Of a stretch of 64,000 bases of DNA, positions 43,131 through 52,504 are shown piece by piece. The stretch is from contig NZ_CP095412.1 of the NCBI RefSeq assembly GCF_023016265.1, positions 62,001-126,000 of the forward strand. Direction: 5' to 3'. Origin of the DNA: Blastococcus sp. PRF04-17. GTDB lineage: Bacteria; Actinomycetota; Actinomycetes; Mycobacteriales; Geodermatophilaceae. The notes below the pieces were generated by a model. The model did no database searches. It saw only the letters and a program-made list of their open reading frames with translations, and was not told the origin of the DNA. How positions within the stretch are numbered: position 1 is the stretch's first letter; each line of letters opens with the position of its first letter. A program made the position numbers and the translations under genes.

Positions 43131-44084
43131 ATGCCGCGCATCGCCGTCCTCGACGACTACCAGTCCGTCGCCGCCCGGTTCAGCGACTGGTCGCAGGTCC
43201 CCGGCGCCGACGTCGTGGAGTTCCACGAGCACCTCGGCGACGAGGACGCCGTGGCACGGGCGCTCCAGGACTTCGACGTCGTCGTGGCCATGCGCGAGCG
43301 GACGGCGTTCCGGCGCAGCCTGCTCGAGCGGCTGCCGAACCTGCGGCTGCTGGTCACCACCGGGCGGCGCAACAAGTCGATCGACGTCGAGGCGGCGGTC
43401 GAGCGCGGCATCACGGTCTGCGGAACGGCGATCCCGCCCCACGGCACCGCCGAGCTGACCTGGGGGCTGATCCTCGCCGTCGCCCGCAACATCCCGCGGG
43501 AGGACGCCTCGGTCCGCGCCGGTGGCTGGCAGCAGACGGTCGGCACGGACCTGGCCGGTTCGCGGCTCGGCGTCCTCGGGCTCGGCAACCAGGGCGCCCA
43601 GGTCGCGCGGATCGGGCTCGCCTTCGACATGGACGTCGTCGCGTGGAGCGAGAACCTGACCGACGAGCGCGCCGCCGAGGTGGGCGCCCGGCGGGTGGGT
43701 CGCGAGGAGCTCTTCGGCTCGTCCGACGTCCTGACCATCCACACGCTGCTGTCCAAGCGCACCCGCGGGCTGGTGGGCGCCGAGGACCTCGGCCGCATGA
43801 AGCCGACCGCGATCCTGGTCAACACCAGCCGCGGCCCGATCGTGGCGCAGGAGGCGCTGCTCGACGCCCTCCGGGACGGCCGGATCGCCGGCGCCGGGCT
43901 CGACGTCTACGACGAGGAGCCGCTGCCGGCCGACCACCCGCTGCGGAGCGCGCCGCGCACGGTGCTCACCCCGCACCTGGGCTACGTCACCCGCAACACC
44001 TACGAGATCTTCTACCGCGAGGCCGTCGAGGACGTCGCGGCGTGGGTCTCCGGGGAGCCGATCCGGGTCCTCCAGCCGAGCTGA
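43131..44084 (+). CDS. D-isomer 2-hydroxyacid dehydrogenase
   Basis: A 317-residue NAD-dependent enzyme. The Rossmann loop is LGVLGLGNQGAQVARIG, and the catalytic Arg, Glu and His are in NTSRGPIV, YDEEPLP and LTPHLGYVT. It reduces a 2-keto acid or oxidises a D-2-hydroxyacid; the substrate is not evident. The ATG lies 6 nt after TAGACA, so this may be another leaderless start. It ends 1 nt before the convergent ATPase gene. Confidence 0.92.
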   Translation: MPRIAVLDDYQSVAARFSDWSQVPGADVVEFHEHLGDEDAVARALQDFDVVVAMRERTAFRRSLLERLPNLRLLVTTGRRNKSIDVEAAVERGITVCGTAIPPHGTAELTWGLILAVARNIPREDASVRAGGWQQTVGTDLAGSRLGVLGLGNQGAQVARIGLAFDMDVVAWSENLTDERAAEVGARRVGREELFGSSDVLTIHTLLSKRTRGLVGAEDLGRMKPTAILVNTSRGPIVAQEALLDALRDGRIAGAGLDVYDEEPLPADHPLRSAPRTVLTPHLGYVTRNTYEIFYREAVEDVAAWVSGEPIRVLQPS

Positions 44085-44085
44085 C

Positions 44086-44517
44086 TCAGCTCGGTTCGAG
44101 CAGCCGCAGCGCCGACCGCGGCGACAGCCGCTTCTCCAGCGTGACCCGGTGCGTGCCCGACCCGTCGGCGACGAAGGAGAGCCGGTCGACCAGTTCGCGC
44201 ATCAGCAGCAGGCCGCGGCCGCCGTCCAGCGGCGAGGGCGGGGGAGCGGCGGTGACGGCGTCGACGTCGAACCCGGGGCCGTGGTCGAGCACGCTGATCC
44301 GGCACAGCTCGTCGTCGATCGACACCTCGACCCGGTACTCGTCGTGCTCGGCCGCGTGCTGGACGACGTTCGCGCACGCCTCGGTCAGCGCCAGCAGGAT
44401 CTCGTCGACCCCGGCGCTGCTCACGTCGAGGTGCTCGAGGGTCTGCCGGAGCAGGCCGCGGACCAGCGGAACGCTCTTCACGTCCACCGGGAGCCGGACG
44501 CTGAACTCGATGTTCAC
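44086..44517 (-). CDS. RsbW/SpoIIAB-like anti-sigma ATPase
   Basis: A 143-residue GHKL ATPase with the N-box DEILLALTEACANVVQHA, the G1 box LDHGPGFD and G2 GGRGLLLMRELVDR. Such proteins bind a sigma factor or act as serine kinases on a STAS antagonist. A STAS gene is the divergent neighbour, and a SpoIIE phosphatase follows it, making a full partner-switching set. The GTG at 44517 has GAGGT 5-9 nt upstream; a GTG at 44529 is an alternative. Confidence 0.88.
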   Translation of the reverse strand: MNIEFSVRLPVDVKSVPLVRGLLRQTLEHLDVSSAGVDEILLALTEACANVVQHAAEHDEYRVEVSIDDELCRISVLDHGPGFDVDAVTAAPPPSPLDGGRGLLLMRELVDRLSFVADGSGTHRVTLEKRLSPRSALRLLEPS

Positions 44518-44592
44518 CAGACCTCGCACCTCATCGGGAACCGGTGCGATTACCCTGGTCGGCCTGTGCGCCGATGACCGGGGAGCCGATTC

Positions 44593-44958
44593 GTGCTGTT
44601 CGACGTAGGACGGACGACGATCGCCGGCCGTCCAGGACTCACCGTACGGGGTGAGCTGGATCTGTCGACGGCTCCGCTCCTCGCCACCGCCGTCGAGATG
44701 GAGCTGGCCGCGGCGCCGTCCGCCCTCGTGATCGACCTGACGCCGACGGCCTTCATCGACTCCTCCGGCGCCCGCCAGCTGGTCCGCTCGGCCCGCGCCG
44801 CGCAGACCGCCGACGTCGAGGTGCACATCGTCTGCCCGCGCACCAACCGGGGCGCCAGGCTGGTCATCGACCTGCTCGACCTGGGCGCGATCGTGCCGAT
44901 CGTCGAGTCGGGTGCGACGATCCCGCCCGGTTTCGCCCAGCGGGACGCCCGCCCGTAA
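44593..44958 (+). CDS. STAS-domain anti-sigma factor antagonist
   Basis: A 121-residue single STAS domain (LTVRGELDLSTAPLL, then LVIDLTPTAFIDSSGARQLV). The Ser in the DSSG loop is the usual phosphorylation site, whose state decides binding to the anti-sigma ATPase. GGGGAGCC precedes the GTG. Its TAA stop forms the first half of the -10 box of the phytochrome gene. Confidence 0.93.
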   Translation: MLFDVGRTTIAGRPGLTVRGELDLSTAPLLATAVEMELAAAPSALVIDLTPTAFIDSSGARQLVRSARAAQTADVEVHIVCPRTNRGARLVIDLLDLGAIVPIVESGATIPPGFAQRDARP

Positions 44959-44961
44959 CGT
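44956..44961 (+). promoter_or_regulatory. -10 box TAACGT overlapping the STAS stop codon
   Basis: TAACGT spans the TAA stop of the STAS gene and ends 7 nt before the GTG of the phytochrome gene at 44969. It suggests separate, leaderless transcription of the phosphatase in addition to read-through. Confidence 0.55.
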
Positions 44962-44968
44962 CGCGTCG

Positions 44969-47158
44969 GTGACGGACCTCGGCACCGACCCGCTGACCGA
45001 GGACGCGCTGCTCCGCTGCGCCGGCGAGCCGATCGCGATCCCGGGCGCCGTCCAGCCGCACGGCGTCCTGCTCGCCGTCACCGAGCCCGACCTGGCGGTC
45101 GTGGTCGCCTCGGCCAACGCCGCCCACCTGTTCGGCAGCGACGTGGCCGGCCGGTCGCTGACCGACCTGGTCGGTCCGATCGACCTGCCGGAGGACCTCG
45201 CCGAGGTCAATCCGCTCCGCGTCCAGGTCGACGGTGGGGACGTCGACCTCGTCGTCCACCGTGCCGACGGGCTCCTGCTCGCGGAGTTCGAGCCGGTGCT
45301 CGGCGCCCAGCAGGCCGGCGCCGCGTGGCACAGCCGGCTGCCCCTGGTGCTGCAGCGCCTCTCCGCCAGCACCTCGCTCGAGGACCTCACCGCGGTGCTC
45401 GCCCGCGACGTCCGCCAGGTCACCGGCTTCGACCGCGTGATGGTCTACCGCTTCGACCGCGAGTGGAACGGCGAGGTGATCGCCGAGGACCGCCGCGACG
45501 ACCTCGAGCCGTTCCTCGGCCTGCGGTACCCGGCCAGCGACATCCCCGCCCAGGCCCGCGCCCTCTACGCCGCGAACTGGCTGCGGATCATCCCCGACGC
45601 CACCTACGCACCGGTGCCGCTCGAGCCGGCGGTCAACCCGCTGTCCGGCCGGCCCCTGGATCTCTCCGGCGCCATGCTGCGCAGCGTCTCGCCGGTGCAC
45701 CTGGAGTACCTGGCCAACATGGGCGTCGTCTCGTCGATGTCCATCTCGCTCATCGACCGCGGCACGCTCTGGGGCCTCATCGCCTGCCACCACTACGCCG
45801 GCCCCCACCGGCCCTCCTACACCGACCGCACGGCCGCCGAGTTCCTCGGTCGGACCGCGTCGCTGCTGCTGCAGACCACCGTCTCCGCCGGCGAGCAGGG
45901 GGACGTCGTCGCCGTGGCCTCCCGCCAGGCGCAGCTCGCCGCGCTCGTCGGCCGCTCGCCCCGGGCGCTCGGCTCGGCGCTCACCGACGGCTCGGTCACC
46001 GCCCTCGACCTCGTGCCGTCCTCCGGCGCCGCCGTCCGGATCAACGGCCAGCTCCGGCTGCTCGGCACCACGCCCCCCGCCGACCGCGTCGTGCCGCTGG
46101 TGCAGGCGCTGCTGTCCGCCGGAGTCGGCGCCACCGACGCCGCGTCGGCCGCCGTCCCGGAGGCCGCGGGGCTGGCCGACACGGCCAGCGGCGTGCTCGC
46201 CGTCGAGGTCGGGCGCGGGACTGGTGACTTCCTGGCCTGGTTCCGGCCCGAGGTGCTGCGGGAGGTCACCTGGGGCGGCAACCCGTACACGTCGAAGGTC
46301 GCCCGGACCGAGGCCGGGCCCCGGCTGAGCCCGCGGCAGTCGTTCTCGGCGTGGAGCGAGACCGTGCGCGAGACGGCCCAGCCGTGGCGGGAGCACGAGG
46401 TCGCGGCCGCGCGGACGCTGGCCACGAACCTCACCGCCGCCGCGCTGACCGCCGCCCAGGAGGAGAACCGGCTGGCCACCACGCTGCAGCGCACCCTGCT
46501 GCTCGAGGAGCTGCCCGCGATCGCCGGCATCGAGCTGGCCGCCCGGTACCTGCCCAGCGCCGAGGACGTCGTCGGCGGCGACTGGTACGACATCGTCCCG
46601 CTGCCCGGTGGCCGGGTGTCGATCGTGCTCGGGGACGTCGCCGGGCACGGCCTCGCCGCCGCCGCGGTCACCGCCCAGCTGCGGCACGCCCTGCGCGCGC
46701 ACCTGCTGCGCGCCGCCGGTCCGGGTGCGGCGCTGGACGGGCTCAACCAGCTGATCGCCGCGCTGCTGCCCGGGGAGCTGGCCACCGCCGTGGTGGTCGA
46801 GCTGGACCCGGCCACCGGCGAGGTGGTCGTCGCCAACGCCGGGCACCTGCCGGTCCTGCACGCGGCGCCGGCCGGCGCGGACTTCGTGATGGAGGGCCGC
46901 GGTCCGGCGCTCGGCGTCCTCGACGCGTCGCGGTACCGGCAGGCGCACCTGCGGCTGGCCGGTGACGACCGCCTGCTGCTCTACAGCGACGGGCTGATCG
47001 AGCGCCGCCGCACCGACCTCGCCGAGTCGCTCGAGGGCCTGCGCGCCACGGTGGCCGCCGGTCCTGCCGGGGCGCACTCGCTGGTCGACGCCGTCCTCGG
47101 GGCGATGACCCCGTCCGACGGCGACGACGTCACCGTCGTCGGTGTCGCCCGCAGCTGA
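44969..47158 (+). CDS. Bacteriophytochrome fused to a SpoIIE-type PP2C phosphatase
   Basis: A 729-residue photoreceptor-phosphatase. The N-terminus has C17 in LLRCAGEPIAIPGAVQPHG, the place where biliverdin attaches in bacteriophytochromes. A PAS domain, a GAF domain with LGLRYPASDIPAQAR near 187, and a PHY domain with SMSISLIDRGTLWGLIACHHY follow. The output is a SpoIIE phosphatase (VVGGDWYDIVPL near 535, GDVAGHGLAAAAVTAQL near 556, NAGHLPVL, LLYSDGLIERR). It probably dephosphorylates the STAS protein encoded just upstream in response to red or far-red light, releasing a sigma factor. Ligand and light response are inferred from the family. Confidence 0.92.
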   Translation: MTDLGTDPLTEDALLRCAGEPIAIPGAVQPHGVLLAVTEPDLAVVVASANAAHLFGSDVAGRSLTDLVGPIDLPEDLAEVNPLRVQVDGGDVDLVVHRADGLLLAEFEPVLGAQQAGAAWHSRLPLVLQRLSASTSLEDLTAVLARDVRQVTGFDRVMVYRFDREWNGEVIAEDRRDDLEPFLGLRYPASDIPAQARALYAANWLRIIPDATYAPVPLEPAVNPLSGRPLDLSGAMLRSVSPVHLEYLANMGVVSSMSISLIDRGTLWGLIACHHYAGPHRPSYTDRTAAEFLGRTASLLLQTTVSAGEQGDVVAVASRQAQLAALVGRSPRALGSALTDGSVTALDLVPSSGAAVRINGQLRLLGTTPPADRVVPLVQALLSAGVGATDAASAAVPEAAGLADTASGVLAVEVGRGTGDFLAWFRPEVLREVTWGGNPYTSKVARTEAGPRLSPRQSFSAWSETVRETAQPWREHEVAAARTLATNLTAAALTAAQEENRLATTLQRTLLLEELPAIAGIELAARYLPSAEDVVGGDWYDIVPLPGGRVSIVLGDVAGHGLAAAAVTAQLRHALRAHLLRAAGPGAALDGLNQLIAALLPGELATAVVVELDPATGEVVVANAGHLPVLHAAPAGADFVMEGRGPALGVLDASRYRQAHLRLAGDDRLLLYSDGLIERRRTDLAESLEGLRATVAAGPAGAHSLVDAVLGAMTPSDGDDVTVVGVARS

Positions 47159-47179
47159 GCGGCAGGCGCCATCGGTCGC

Positions 47180-48515
47180 CTACTCGCAACCGATACCGTC
47201 CCCGTCGCGGTCGAGGTGGCGGCCGTAGCCCGGCTGTCCGATCCGGACCGGGGCTGCACCCGCGTCTCTGGCCGCCGTGCAGTTGGCGTAGTAGGGCGCG
47301 GGTGCCGGAACGGGAGCGGGCTGAGGGACGGGAGCTGGGGCGGGAGCGGGAGCGGGAGCGGGAGCGGGAGCCGGTGCGGGTGCAGGGCGGGGCGCCGGAG
47401 CCGGCGCGGGAGCAGGAGCGGGTGCCGGCTGCACCCGCTCGGGGGAGCTGGGCCACGACGCCGCCCGGCAGCGACTCGTTCGGGCAGGCGCTGAGGACCG
47501 TGGCGATCGCGTTCTTCTCCGCCTGGGTCATCCACAGCCCGTAGGTCACCTTCACCGCCACCTGGCGCGCGACGTAGGCGCACCGGTAGGCCTTGTTCGG
47601 GGGAGCCAGCTCGCGGCGTCGCCGTCGCCCTTCTGCATGTTGAGCGGGCCGTCGACGGCGAGCAGGTTCAACGGGTCGTTCGCGAATGCAATTCGGCGTC
47701 CGGCGTCCAGCCCCTGGGCACCCTTCTGCCATGCGTCGGACAGCGCCACGACGTGATCGATCTGCACGTCGTCGCTCGTGTCCTGCCCGCGCTGGAATCC
47801 GATCGTCCGGGCGGAGTACGGGTCGGCCAGGGACCCGGTGAGGACGACGCAGTCGCGGGTCCCGGGCTTGAAGGTCTCGCCGGTCAGGTCACGGGCAAGG
47901 ATGTCGTTGCGGGTGTCGCAGCCGTTGCGGTCGGTGTCCACCCAGCCGGAGCCGAAGTTGCCGCGGTCGTAACCCGTGCGCGGTGCCCGTCCCTTGACCT
48001 CCACTGCGGCCAGCGCGGCCAGGGCGGTGGTGCGACCGGCGCCCGCGACGGCTGCCTCGGCGGCGGCATCGGACAGTGACGCTGCGGCGAGGGCGTCGGC
48101 GGCCACGGCAGCCTCGGCCGTCTCCGCGTCGGCGAGAGCTGCCTCGGCTGCTGCCTCCGCCTCCGCAGCGGAGAGCGTCGGCGGTGCAGGGGGCGCTTCG
48201 GCCGCCGTCTCGACCGTCGCCTCGACCGATGCGGTCGTCGATGCCGTCGTCGGCGCGGTGGCGCCACCGACGAGGAGGGCCGCGACCCCCGCAGCCGCGA
48301 CGACGCCGCCGACCCGCCGGCTGGAGATGAACGCCCACCGCGCCCGCCCGGCTATCGACGCGCCCACACCGAGCAGGACGGCCGTCAGGCCCAGCATGAC
48401 GATCGCCCCGGCGAATCCGTTGGTCGCAGCGCCCGCGATCACGAACAGCAGGGCGACCGCCCCCACCAATCCCGCCGGAAGCCAGCGCGCACGGGACGTG
48501 GACGGAGCAGGCATG
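47180..48515 (-). CDS. Membrane-anchored HNH (DUF1524) protein with Pro-Ala linker and excalibur domain, frame-broken twice
   Basis: About 445 residues once corrected. It starts at the ATG at 48515. Three membrane helices (LVGAVALLFVIAGAATNGF, IVMLGLTAVLLGVG, GGVVAAAGVAALLVGG) lead to a long Ala-rich segment, likely a coiled stalk. A DUF1524 HNH domain follows with YDRGNFGSGWVDTDRNGCDTRNDIL, QIDHVVALSDAWQKGA, FANDPLNLLAVD and KAYRCAYVARQVAVKV. A Pro-Ala repeat and the excalibur calcium-binding tail YANCTAARDAG...HLDRDGDGIGCE end the protein. Frame changes are needed at the G runs 47599-47603 and 47441-47445. It is an extracytoplasmic nuclease in all likelihood. Confidence 0.85.
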
Positions 48516-48668
48516 TGTTTCCCCCGGATCGGAACCGCAACGAGCCGGAAGCTACGGAGACGGGGGTGCTGGGGACGCGCGCGACACGAGAGCGCGCTCA
48601 CTCCTGTGGTGGCCGGTCCCAGCGGCCACTTCCGCCTCGGCGCGGGCGACGCGTCCGGTCGGGTCGGG

Positions 48669-50347
48669 TCAGCCGGTCACGTACGTGCCAGGTGCCGCGC
48701 ACAGCGGCGCGTGGACGTCGCTGCCCTGCGCCGCCGGGGCGTCGACGAGTTCGCCGGAGCGCTCCGTCGTCCACGAGGCCCAGTGCTCCCACCAGCTGCC
48801 GGTGTGCTTCTCGGCCGCGGCGTGCCAGTCCTGCGGGTCGGGTCCGGGCTCGCCACCGGTCCAGTAGGCCGACCTCGGGTTGCCCGGGGGTTGACCAGGC
48901 TCTGGATGTGGCCGCTGGAGCTGAGGACGAAGGTCGTCGGCCCGGCGAGCAGCTGCGTCGTCCGGTAGGTGCCGGTCCACGGGGTGATGTGGTCGGTCAG
49001 CGCCCCGGTCACGAACGTGGGGACGTCGATCGACGCGAGGTCCACTGGCGTGCCCAGCACCGTCAGGGCCCCGGGCCGCACGAGTGCGTTGTCCCGGAAG
49101 ATCTGCAGGAACTGCTCGTGCAGGGCGGCCGGCAGGTTGGTGCCGTCGGCGTTCCAGGCGAGGATGTCGAACGCCGGCGGCGCCTCGCCCATCAGCCACT
49201 GGCTGACCAGGTAGTTGAAGATCAGGTCGTCGGGCCGCATCCAGGCGAACATCGACCCCATCGACCGGGCGGAGATGACCCCGCGCGTCCGGGACAGCCG
49301 CCGGGCCGTGCCCACCATGCCGCGCCCGCTGAAGGCGCCGAGCGGTGCGCGGCCGCCGAAGTCGAGCAGCGTGACCGCGTACGCGGCGCTGTGCACCGAC
49401 CTGTCGGAGATCGCCGCCAGGTGGTTGAGCAGCGTGGTCAGGATGATCCCGCCGGCGCAGAAGCCGAGGGCGTTGACGTCGGGGGACCCCGTGATCTCCC
49501 GTGCCACCCCGACCGCCCGCCGGACGCTCTCGGCGTAGGTGTCGAGATTCCAGCCGGCCTGCTTCCGCGTCGGGTTGCGCCAGCTGATCATGAAGACGGT
49601 CAGGCCCTGGTCGACCGCGTGCTCGACGAAGCTGCGCCCCGGCCGGAGATCGAGGAAGTAGTAGCGGCCGATCGGCGGCGGCACGACGACCAGCGGCCGC
49701 TCGCGCACCTGCGCCGTCCTCGGGGCGTACTGGATCACCTCGACGACCTCGTCGCGGTAGACGACCGAGCCCTTGGTCACCCCGAGGTTGCGGCCGACCT
49801 GGTACGCCTCGCGGTCGGTGGTCTGCGGCAGGCCACCGTTGTGCAGGACGTCGCCGACCAGCTGCCGGGCGCCGCGCACCAGGCTGCGGCCGCCGGTGTC
49901 GAACGCCTTCTTCACCGCCGCCGGGTTGCCGAGCAGGGTGTTGGTCGGCGCCATGCCGCTGATCAGGGCGTTGAGGGCGAAGCGGGCGCGCTCGACGTCG
50001 CGCCAGTCGGCGCCGTCCTCGGCATAGCCGTCGACCAGCCGGGTCAGCGACGACCCCCACGCGGTGTAGGTCTGCGCGAGCCGGCGGTAGCCGGGGTGTG
50101 ACTGCCAGGCCGGGTCGGCGAACCGCTTGTCCTTCTCCGCCGGCGTGAAGTCGTCGGTGCCGCGGGCGATCGCGGCCAGGTCCTGGCCCAGCCGGACCGT
50201 CTCCTGCGCGAAGGCGCGCGGGCGGGCGACGGCGGAGAGAAATCCTCCGGCGAGGCCCCGCGCGGAGGGGAGGGAGACCACCTCACCGCCCTCGAGCGGC
50301 GGGATGGCGTCGGCGGTGCGAGGGGGCAGCGTCGGCTGGGTCGTCAC
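48669..50347 (-). CDS. Poly(hydroxyalkanoate) synthase-like protein (PhaC family), frame-broken near the C-terminus
   Basis: About 560 residues once corrected. The N-terminal PhaC region includes FADPAWQSHPGYRRLAQTY, and the alpha/beta-hydrolase core has the lipase-like box LGFCAGGIIL with the catalytic Cys. The C-terminal SSSGHIQSLVNPPGN carries the catalytic His. It would polymerise hydroxyacyl-CoA into polyester storage granules. The frame breaks in the run at 48886-48890; adding one base gives NPPGNPRSAYWTGGEPGPDPQDW and the stop at 48669. The GTG at 50347 starts VTTQPTLPPRT. No other PHA genes are adjacent. Confidence 0.85.
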
Positions 50348-50467
50348 GCAAGCTCCAAGGTCGGCGTTGCGTCGTGACGTTATTGTGATCAGGGATCGGA
50401 AGGTCAGGTCTTTGGTCCCGGGTGGGCTGCCGACCTCGTCACAACCCGCGGGTAACGAACGGGCCGC

Positions 50468-50473
50468 TAGATT
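50468..50473 (+). promoter_or_regulatory. -10 box TAGATT for the leaderless isomerase-like gene
   Basis: TAGATT ends 7 nt before the GTG at 50481, between this gene and the divergent PhaC-like gene. Confidence 0.55.
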
Positions 50474-50480
50474 CACCGCC

Positions 50481-51172
50481 GTGACCAGTCCCGATGCAGA
50501 GCGACTTCGTTGGTGGGCCGACGGCGAGCTGGTGGTCGCGGGCGCGATCGACCGGCTGTCGGACGAGGACCTGAGGGCGCCCTCGGCGTTGCCCGGCTGG
50601 TCGCGGGCCCACGTCGTCGCCCACCTGGCGCGCAACGCCGACGCGCTGCTCAACCTGCTGACCTGGGCCCGCACCGGCGTCGAGACGCCGATGTACCCCT
50701 CGCGGGAGGTGCGCGACGCCGACATCGAGACGACCGCCGCGCTGCCGGCGGGGAGTTGCGGGCGGACTACGTCGCCGCCTGCACGCGGCTGTCCGAGGCG
50801 ATCGAGCGGATGCCGGACGACGCATGGGCGGCGACGGTGCGCAACATGCCCGGCAAGCCGATCCCCGCGACCGAGGTGCCCTGGATGCGGGCCAAGGAGG
50901 TCTGGGTGCACGGCGTCGACCTGGCCGGCGGCATCACGTTCGCCGACCCGCCGGCCGAGTTCTGCTCCGCCCTGGTCGACGACGTCCTCGGCACCTTCGC
51001 CGACCGCGGCGAGGCGCCCGACGTCACCATCGTGGCGGAAGACGTCGGGCGGACGTCCGGCACCGGCGGGCCGACGGTCGAGGGACCGATCGCCGCGGTC
51101 GCCGCGTGGCTCACCCGCGGCGACGCCACGGGTCTGCGCGGCGACGTCCCCCCGCCGCCGCGCTGGCTGTAG
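50481..51172 (+). CDS. Mycothiol-dependent maleylpyruvate isomerase-family protein, frame-broken
   Basis: About 230 residues once corrected. The DinB-like N-terminal bundle (LRWWADGELVVAGAIDRLSDEDL, LPGWSRAHVVAHLARNADALLNLL) carries the metal-binding His pattern of the mycothiol-dependent family. The C-terminal part (VPWMRAKEVWVHGVDLAGG, AAWLTRGDATGLRG) is also typical. The break is in the G run 50750-50753; one more G continues AGELRADYVAACTRL. The specific substrate is unknown; the family includes thiol-transfer enzymes and isomerases. Confidence 0.88.
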
Positions 51173-51205
51173 CCACGGGGCGCTTCCGCGGAAGCGCCCC
51201 GTGGC
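51172..51205. terminator. Bidirectional terminator, 34-nt perfect palindrome
   Basis: GCCACGGGGCGCTTCC and its reverse complement meet with no spacer, giving a stem of about 15 bp with a CGCG loop. It separates the convergent isomerase-like and RtcB genes and starts on the last base of the former. Confidence 0.85.
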
Positions 51206-51207
51206 GG

Positions 51208-52371
51208 TCAGTCGCCCTTGACGTTGACGATCTGGCGCAGCGTGTGCCGCACCTCGACCAGGTCGGCGGCGTCGGCCATCACCTGGTCGATCGGCTTGTA
51301 CGCGTCGGGGTGCTCGTCGAGGAACGCGTCGGAGTGCCCCCACGCGATGCCCGTCATCCGGGCGTCCAGGTCTGACCGGGTGAACAGCCGCCGCGCCGCC
51401 GCGCGCGAGTGGTTGCGGCCCGCGCCGTGCGGCGAGGACATCAGCGACGGCACGTTGCCCTTGCCGACCACCACGTACGACGCCGCGCCCATCGACCCCG
51501 GGATCAGGCCGAGCTGGCCCGCCCGCGCCGAGATCGCGCCCTTCCGCGACAGCCACACCTCACGGCCGAAGTGCGTCTCCCGCTCGGTGTAGTTGTGGTG
51601 ACAGTTGACCGTGTCGTGCCGCTCCACCTCGGTGCCGAGGAACCGGCCGAGCTGGTCGACGCAGCGGTCCATCATCTCCTCGCGGTTGAGGTAGGCGAAC
51701 CGCTGAGCCCAGCGCAGCGCCTCGATGTAGCGGTCGAACTCCGGCTCGCCCTCGACCAGGTAGGCGAGGTCGCGGTCGGGGAGCTGGATGTGCCGGCGCC
51801 GGCACTGCTCCTGCGCGATCCGGATGTGCTTCTGCGCGAGCTTGTTGCCGACACCGCGAGAGCCGGAGTGCAGGAACAGCCAGACCCGGTCGGTCTCGTC
51901 GAGCGACACCTCGATGAAGTGGTTGCCCGAGCCGAGCGAGCCCAGCTGCTGCGGCCACTGCCGCGCCTCCGCGTCCGCCTGCCCTACGCCGGGCATGTCG
52001 CGCAGCTCGGCGATCCGCGGCTCCGCGCTCGCCCGGATCTTCTGATTCCGGTTGCCGGCCGACAGCGGGATCGACCGGGAGATCTGCCCGTGCAGCACCG
52101 CCAGGTCCCGCCCGGCCAGGTCGTCGGCCGTGAACTGGGTGCGGACGGCGATCATGCCGCAGCCGATGTCGACGCCCACTGCCGCCGGGATGATCGCCCC
52201 GTCGGTCGGGATGACCGACCCGACGGTCGCGCCCTTGCCGAGGTGGGCGTCGGGCATCAGCGCCAGGTGCGGCCAGATGAACGGCATCGAGGCGGTGCGC
52301 TCGGCCTGCTCCCGGGTGGTGTCCTCCAGGATCGACGCCCAGTTGAGCAGGCGTTCGTTGATCTTCTCCAT
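51208..52371 (-). CDS. rtcB: RNA-splicing ligase RtcB
   Basis: A 387-residue RtcB. It joins RNA ends with 2',3'-cyclic phosphate or 3'-phosphate to 5'-hydroxyl, using GTP and manganese. Signatures: PDAHLGKGATVGSVIP, GVDIGCGM with the metal Cys, LGSLGSGNHFIEV, HSGSRGVGNKLA, NCHHNYTERE, IPGSMGAASYVV, and SSPHGAGRNHSR. The ATG at 52371, with GAAAGGAC upstream, is preferred over a Cys-rich upstream extension that overlaps the toxin-antitoxin promoter. No archease or RtcR gene is adjacent. Confidence 0.94.
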   Translation of the reverse strand: MEKINERLLNWASILEDTTREQAERTASMPFIWPHLALMPDAHLGKGATVGSVIPTDGAIIPAAVGVDIGCGMIAVRTQFTADDLAGRDLAVLHGQISRSIPLSAGNRNQKIRASAEPRIAELRDMPGVGQADAEARQWPQQLGSLGSGNHFIEVSLDETDRVWLFLHSGSRGVGNKLAQKHIRIAQEQCRRRHIQLPDRDLAYLVEGEPEFDRYIEALRWAQRFAYLNREEMMDRCVDQLGRFLGTEVERHDTVNCHHNYTERETHFGREVWLSRKGAISARAGQLGLIPGSMGAASYVVVGKGNVPSLMSSPHGAGRNHSRAAARRLFTRSDLDARMTGIAWGHSDAFLDEHPDAYKPIDQVMADAADLVEVRHTLRQIVNVKGD

Positions 52372-52462
52372 CGTCCTTTCGATTCGCTCCGACGCGGTCG
52401 AGGGTGCTGCGCAGCCGGTGCAGTCAACACGTGGCCACGCGATCGTGCATCCGCATTGCGCC

Positions 52463-52480
52463 GCAGTGCATGCACACTGC
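52463..52480. promoter_or_regulatory. Palindromic operator candidate before the FitAB-like pair
   Basis: GCAGTGCATGCACACTGC has perfect outer arms (GCAGTG and CACTGC) around an inner GTGCATGCAC palindrome. It lies upstream of the TACGGT -10 box, where an autorepressing ribbon-helix-helix antitoxin would bind. Confidence 0.6.
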
Positions 52481-52492
52481 ATGTGCCGCTGC

Positions 52493-52498
52493 TACGGT
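52493..52498 (+). promoter_or_regulatory. -10 box TACGGT for the leaderless antitoxin gene
   Basis: TACGGT ends 6 nt before the ATG at 52505, just downstream of the palindromic operator candidate. Confidence 0.55.
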
Positions 52499-52504
52499 GC
52501 AGTC

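Noticed and set aside
40998-43976. A 992-codon open frame on the minus strand antisense to the response regulator, flavodoxin, voltage-sensor and dehydrogenase genes
   Set aside because: It is the GC-rich shadow of four recognised plus-strand genes. Its translation is His/Arg/Gly/Asp-rich with no domain.
44864-47077. A 737-codon minus-strand frame antisense to the phytochrome gene
   Set aside because: The plus strand carries clear PAS-GAF-PHY-SpoIIE motifs; the antisense translation is low-complexity Gly/Arg/Val.
47320-47440. A run of GGGAGC/GGGGC-type hexamers that could look like a tandem-repeat or CRISPR-like region
   Set aside because: It encodes the Pro-Ala linker of the HNH-excalibur protein; there are no spacers.
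52372-52482. A Cys-rich N-terminal extension of RtcB from 52482
   Set aside because: It would overlap the operator and promoter of the toxin-antitoxin pair; the ATG at 52371 matches the usual RtcB start and has a ribosome site.
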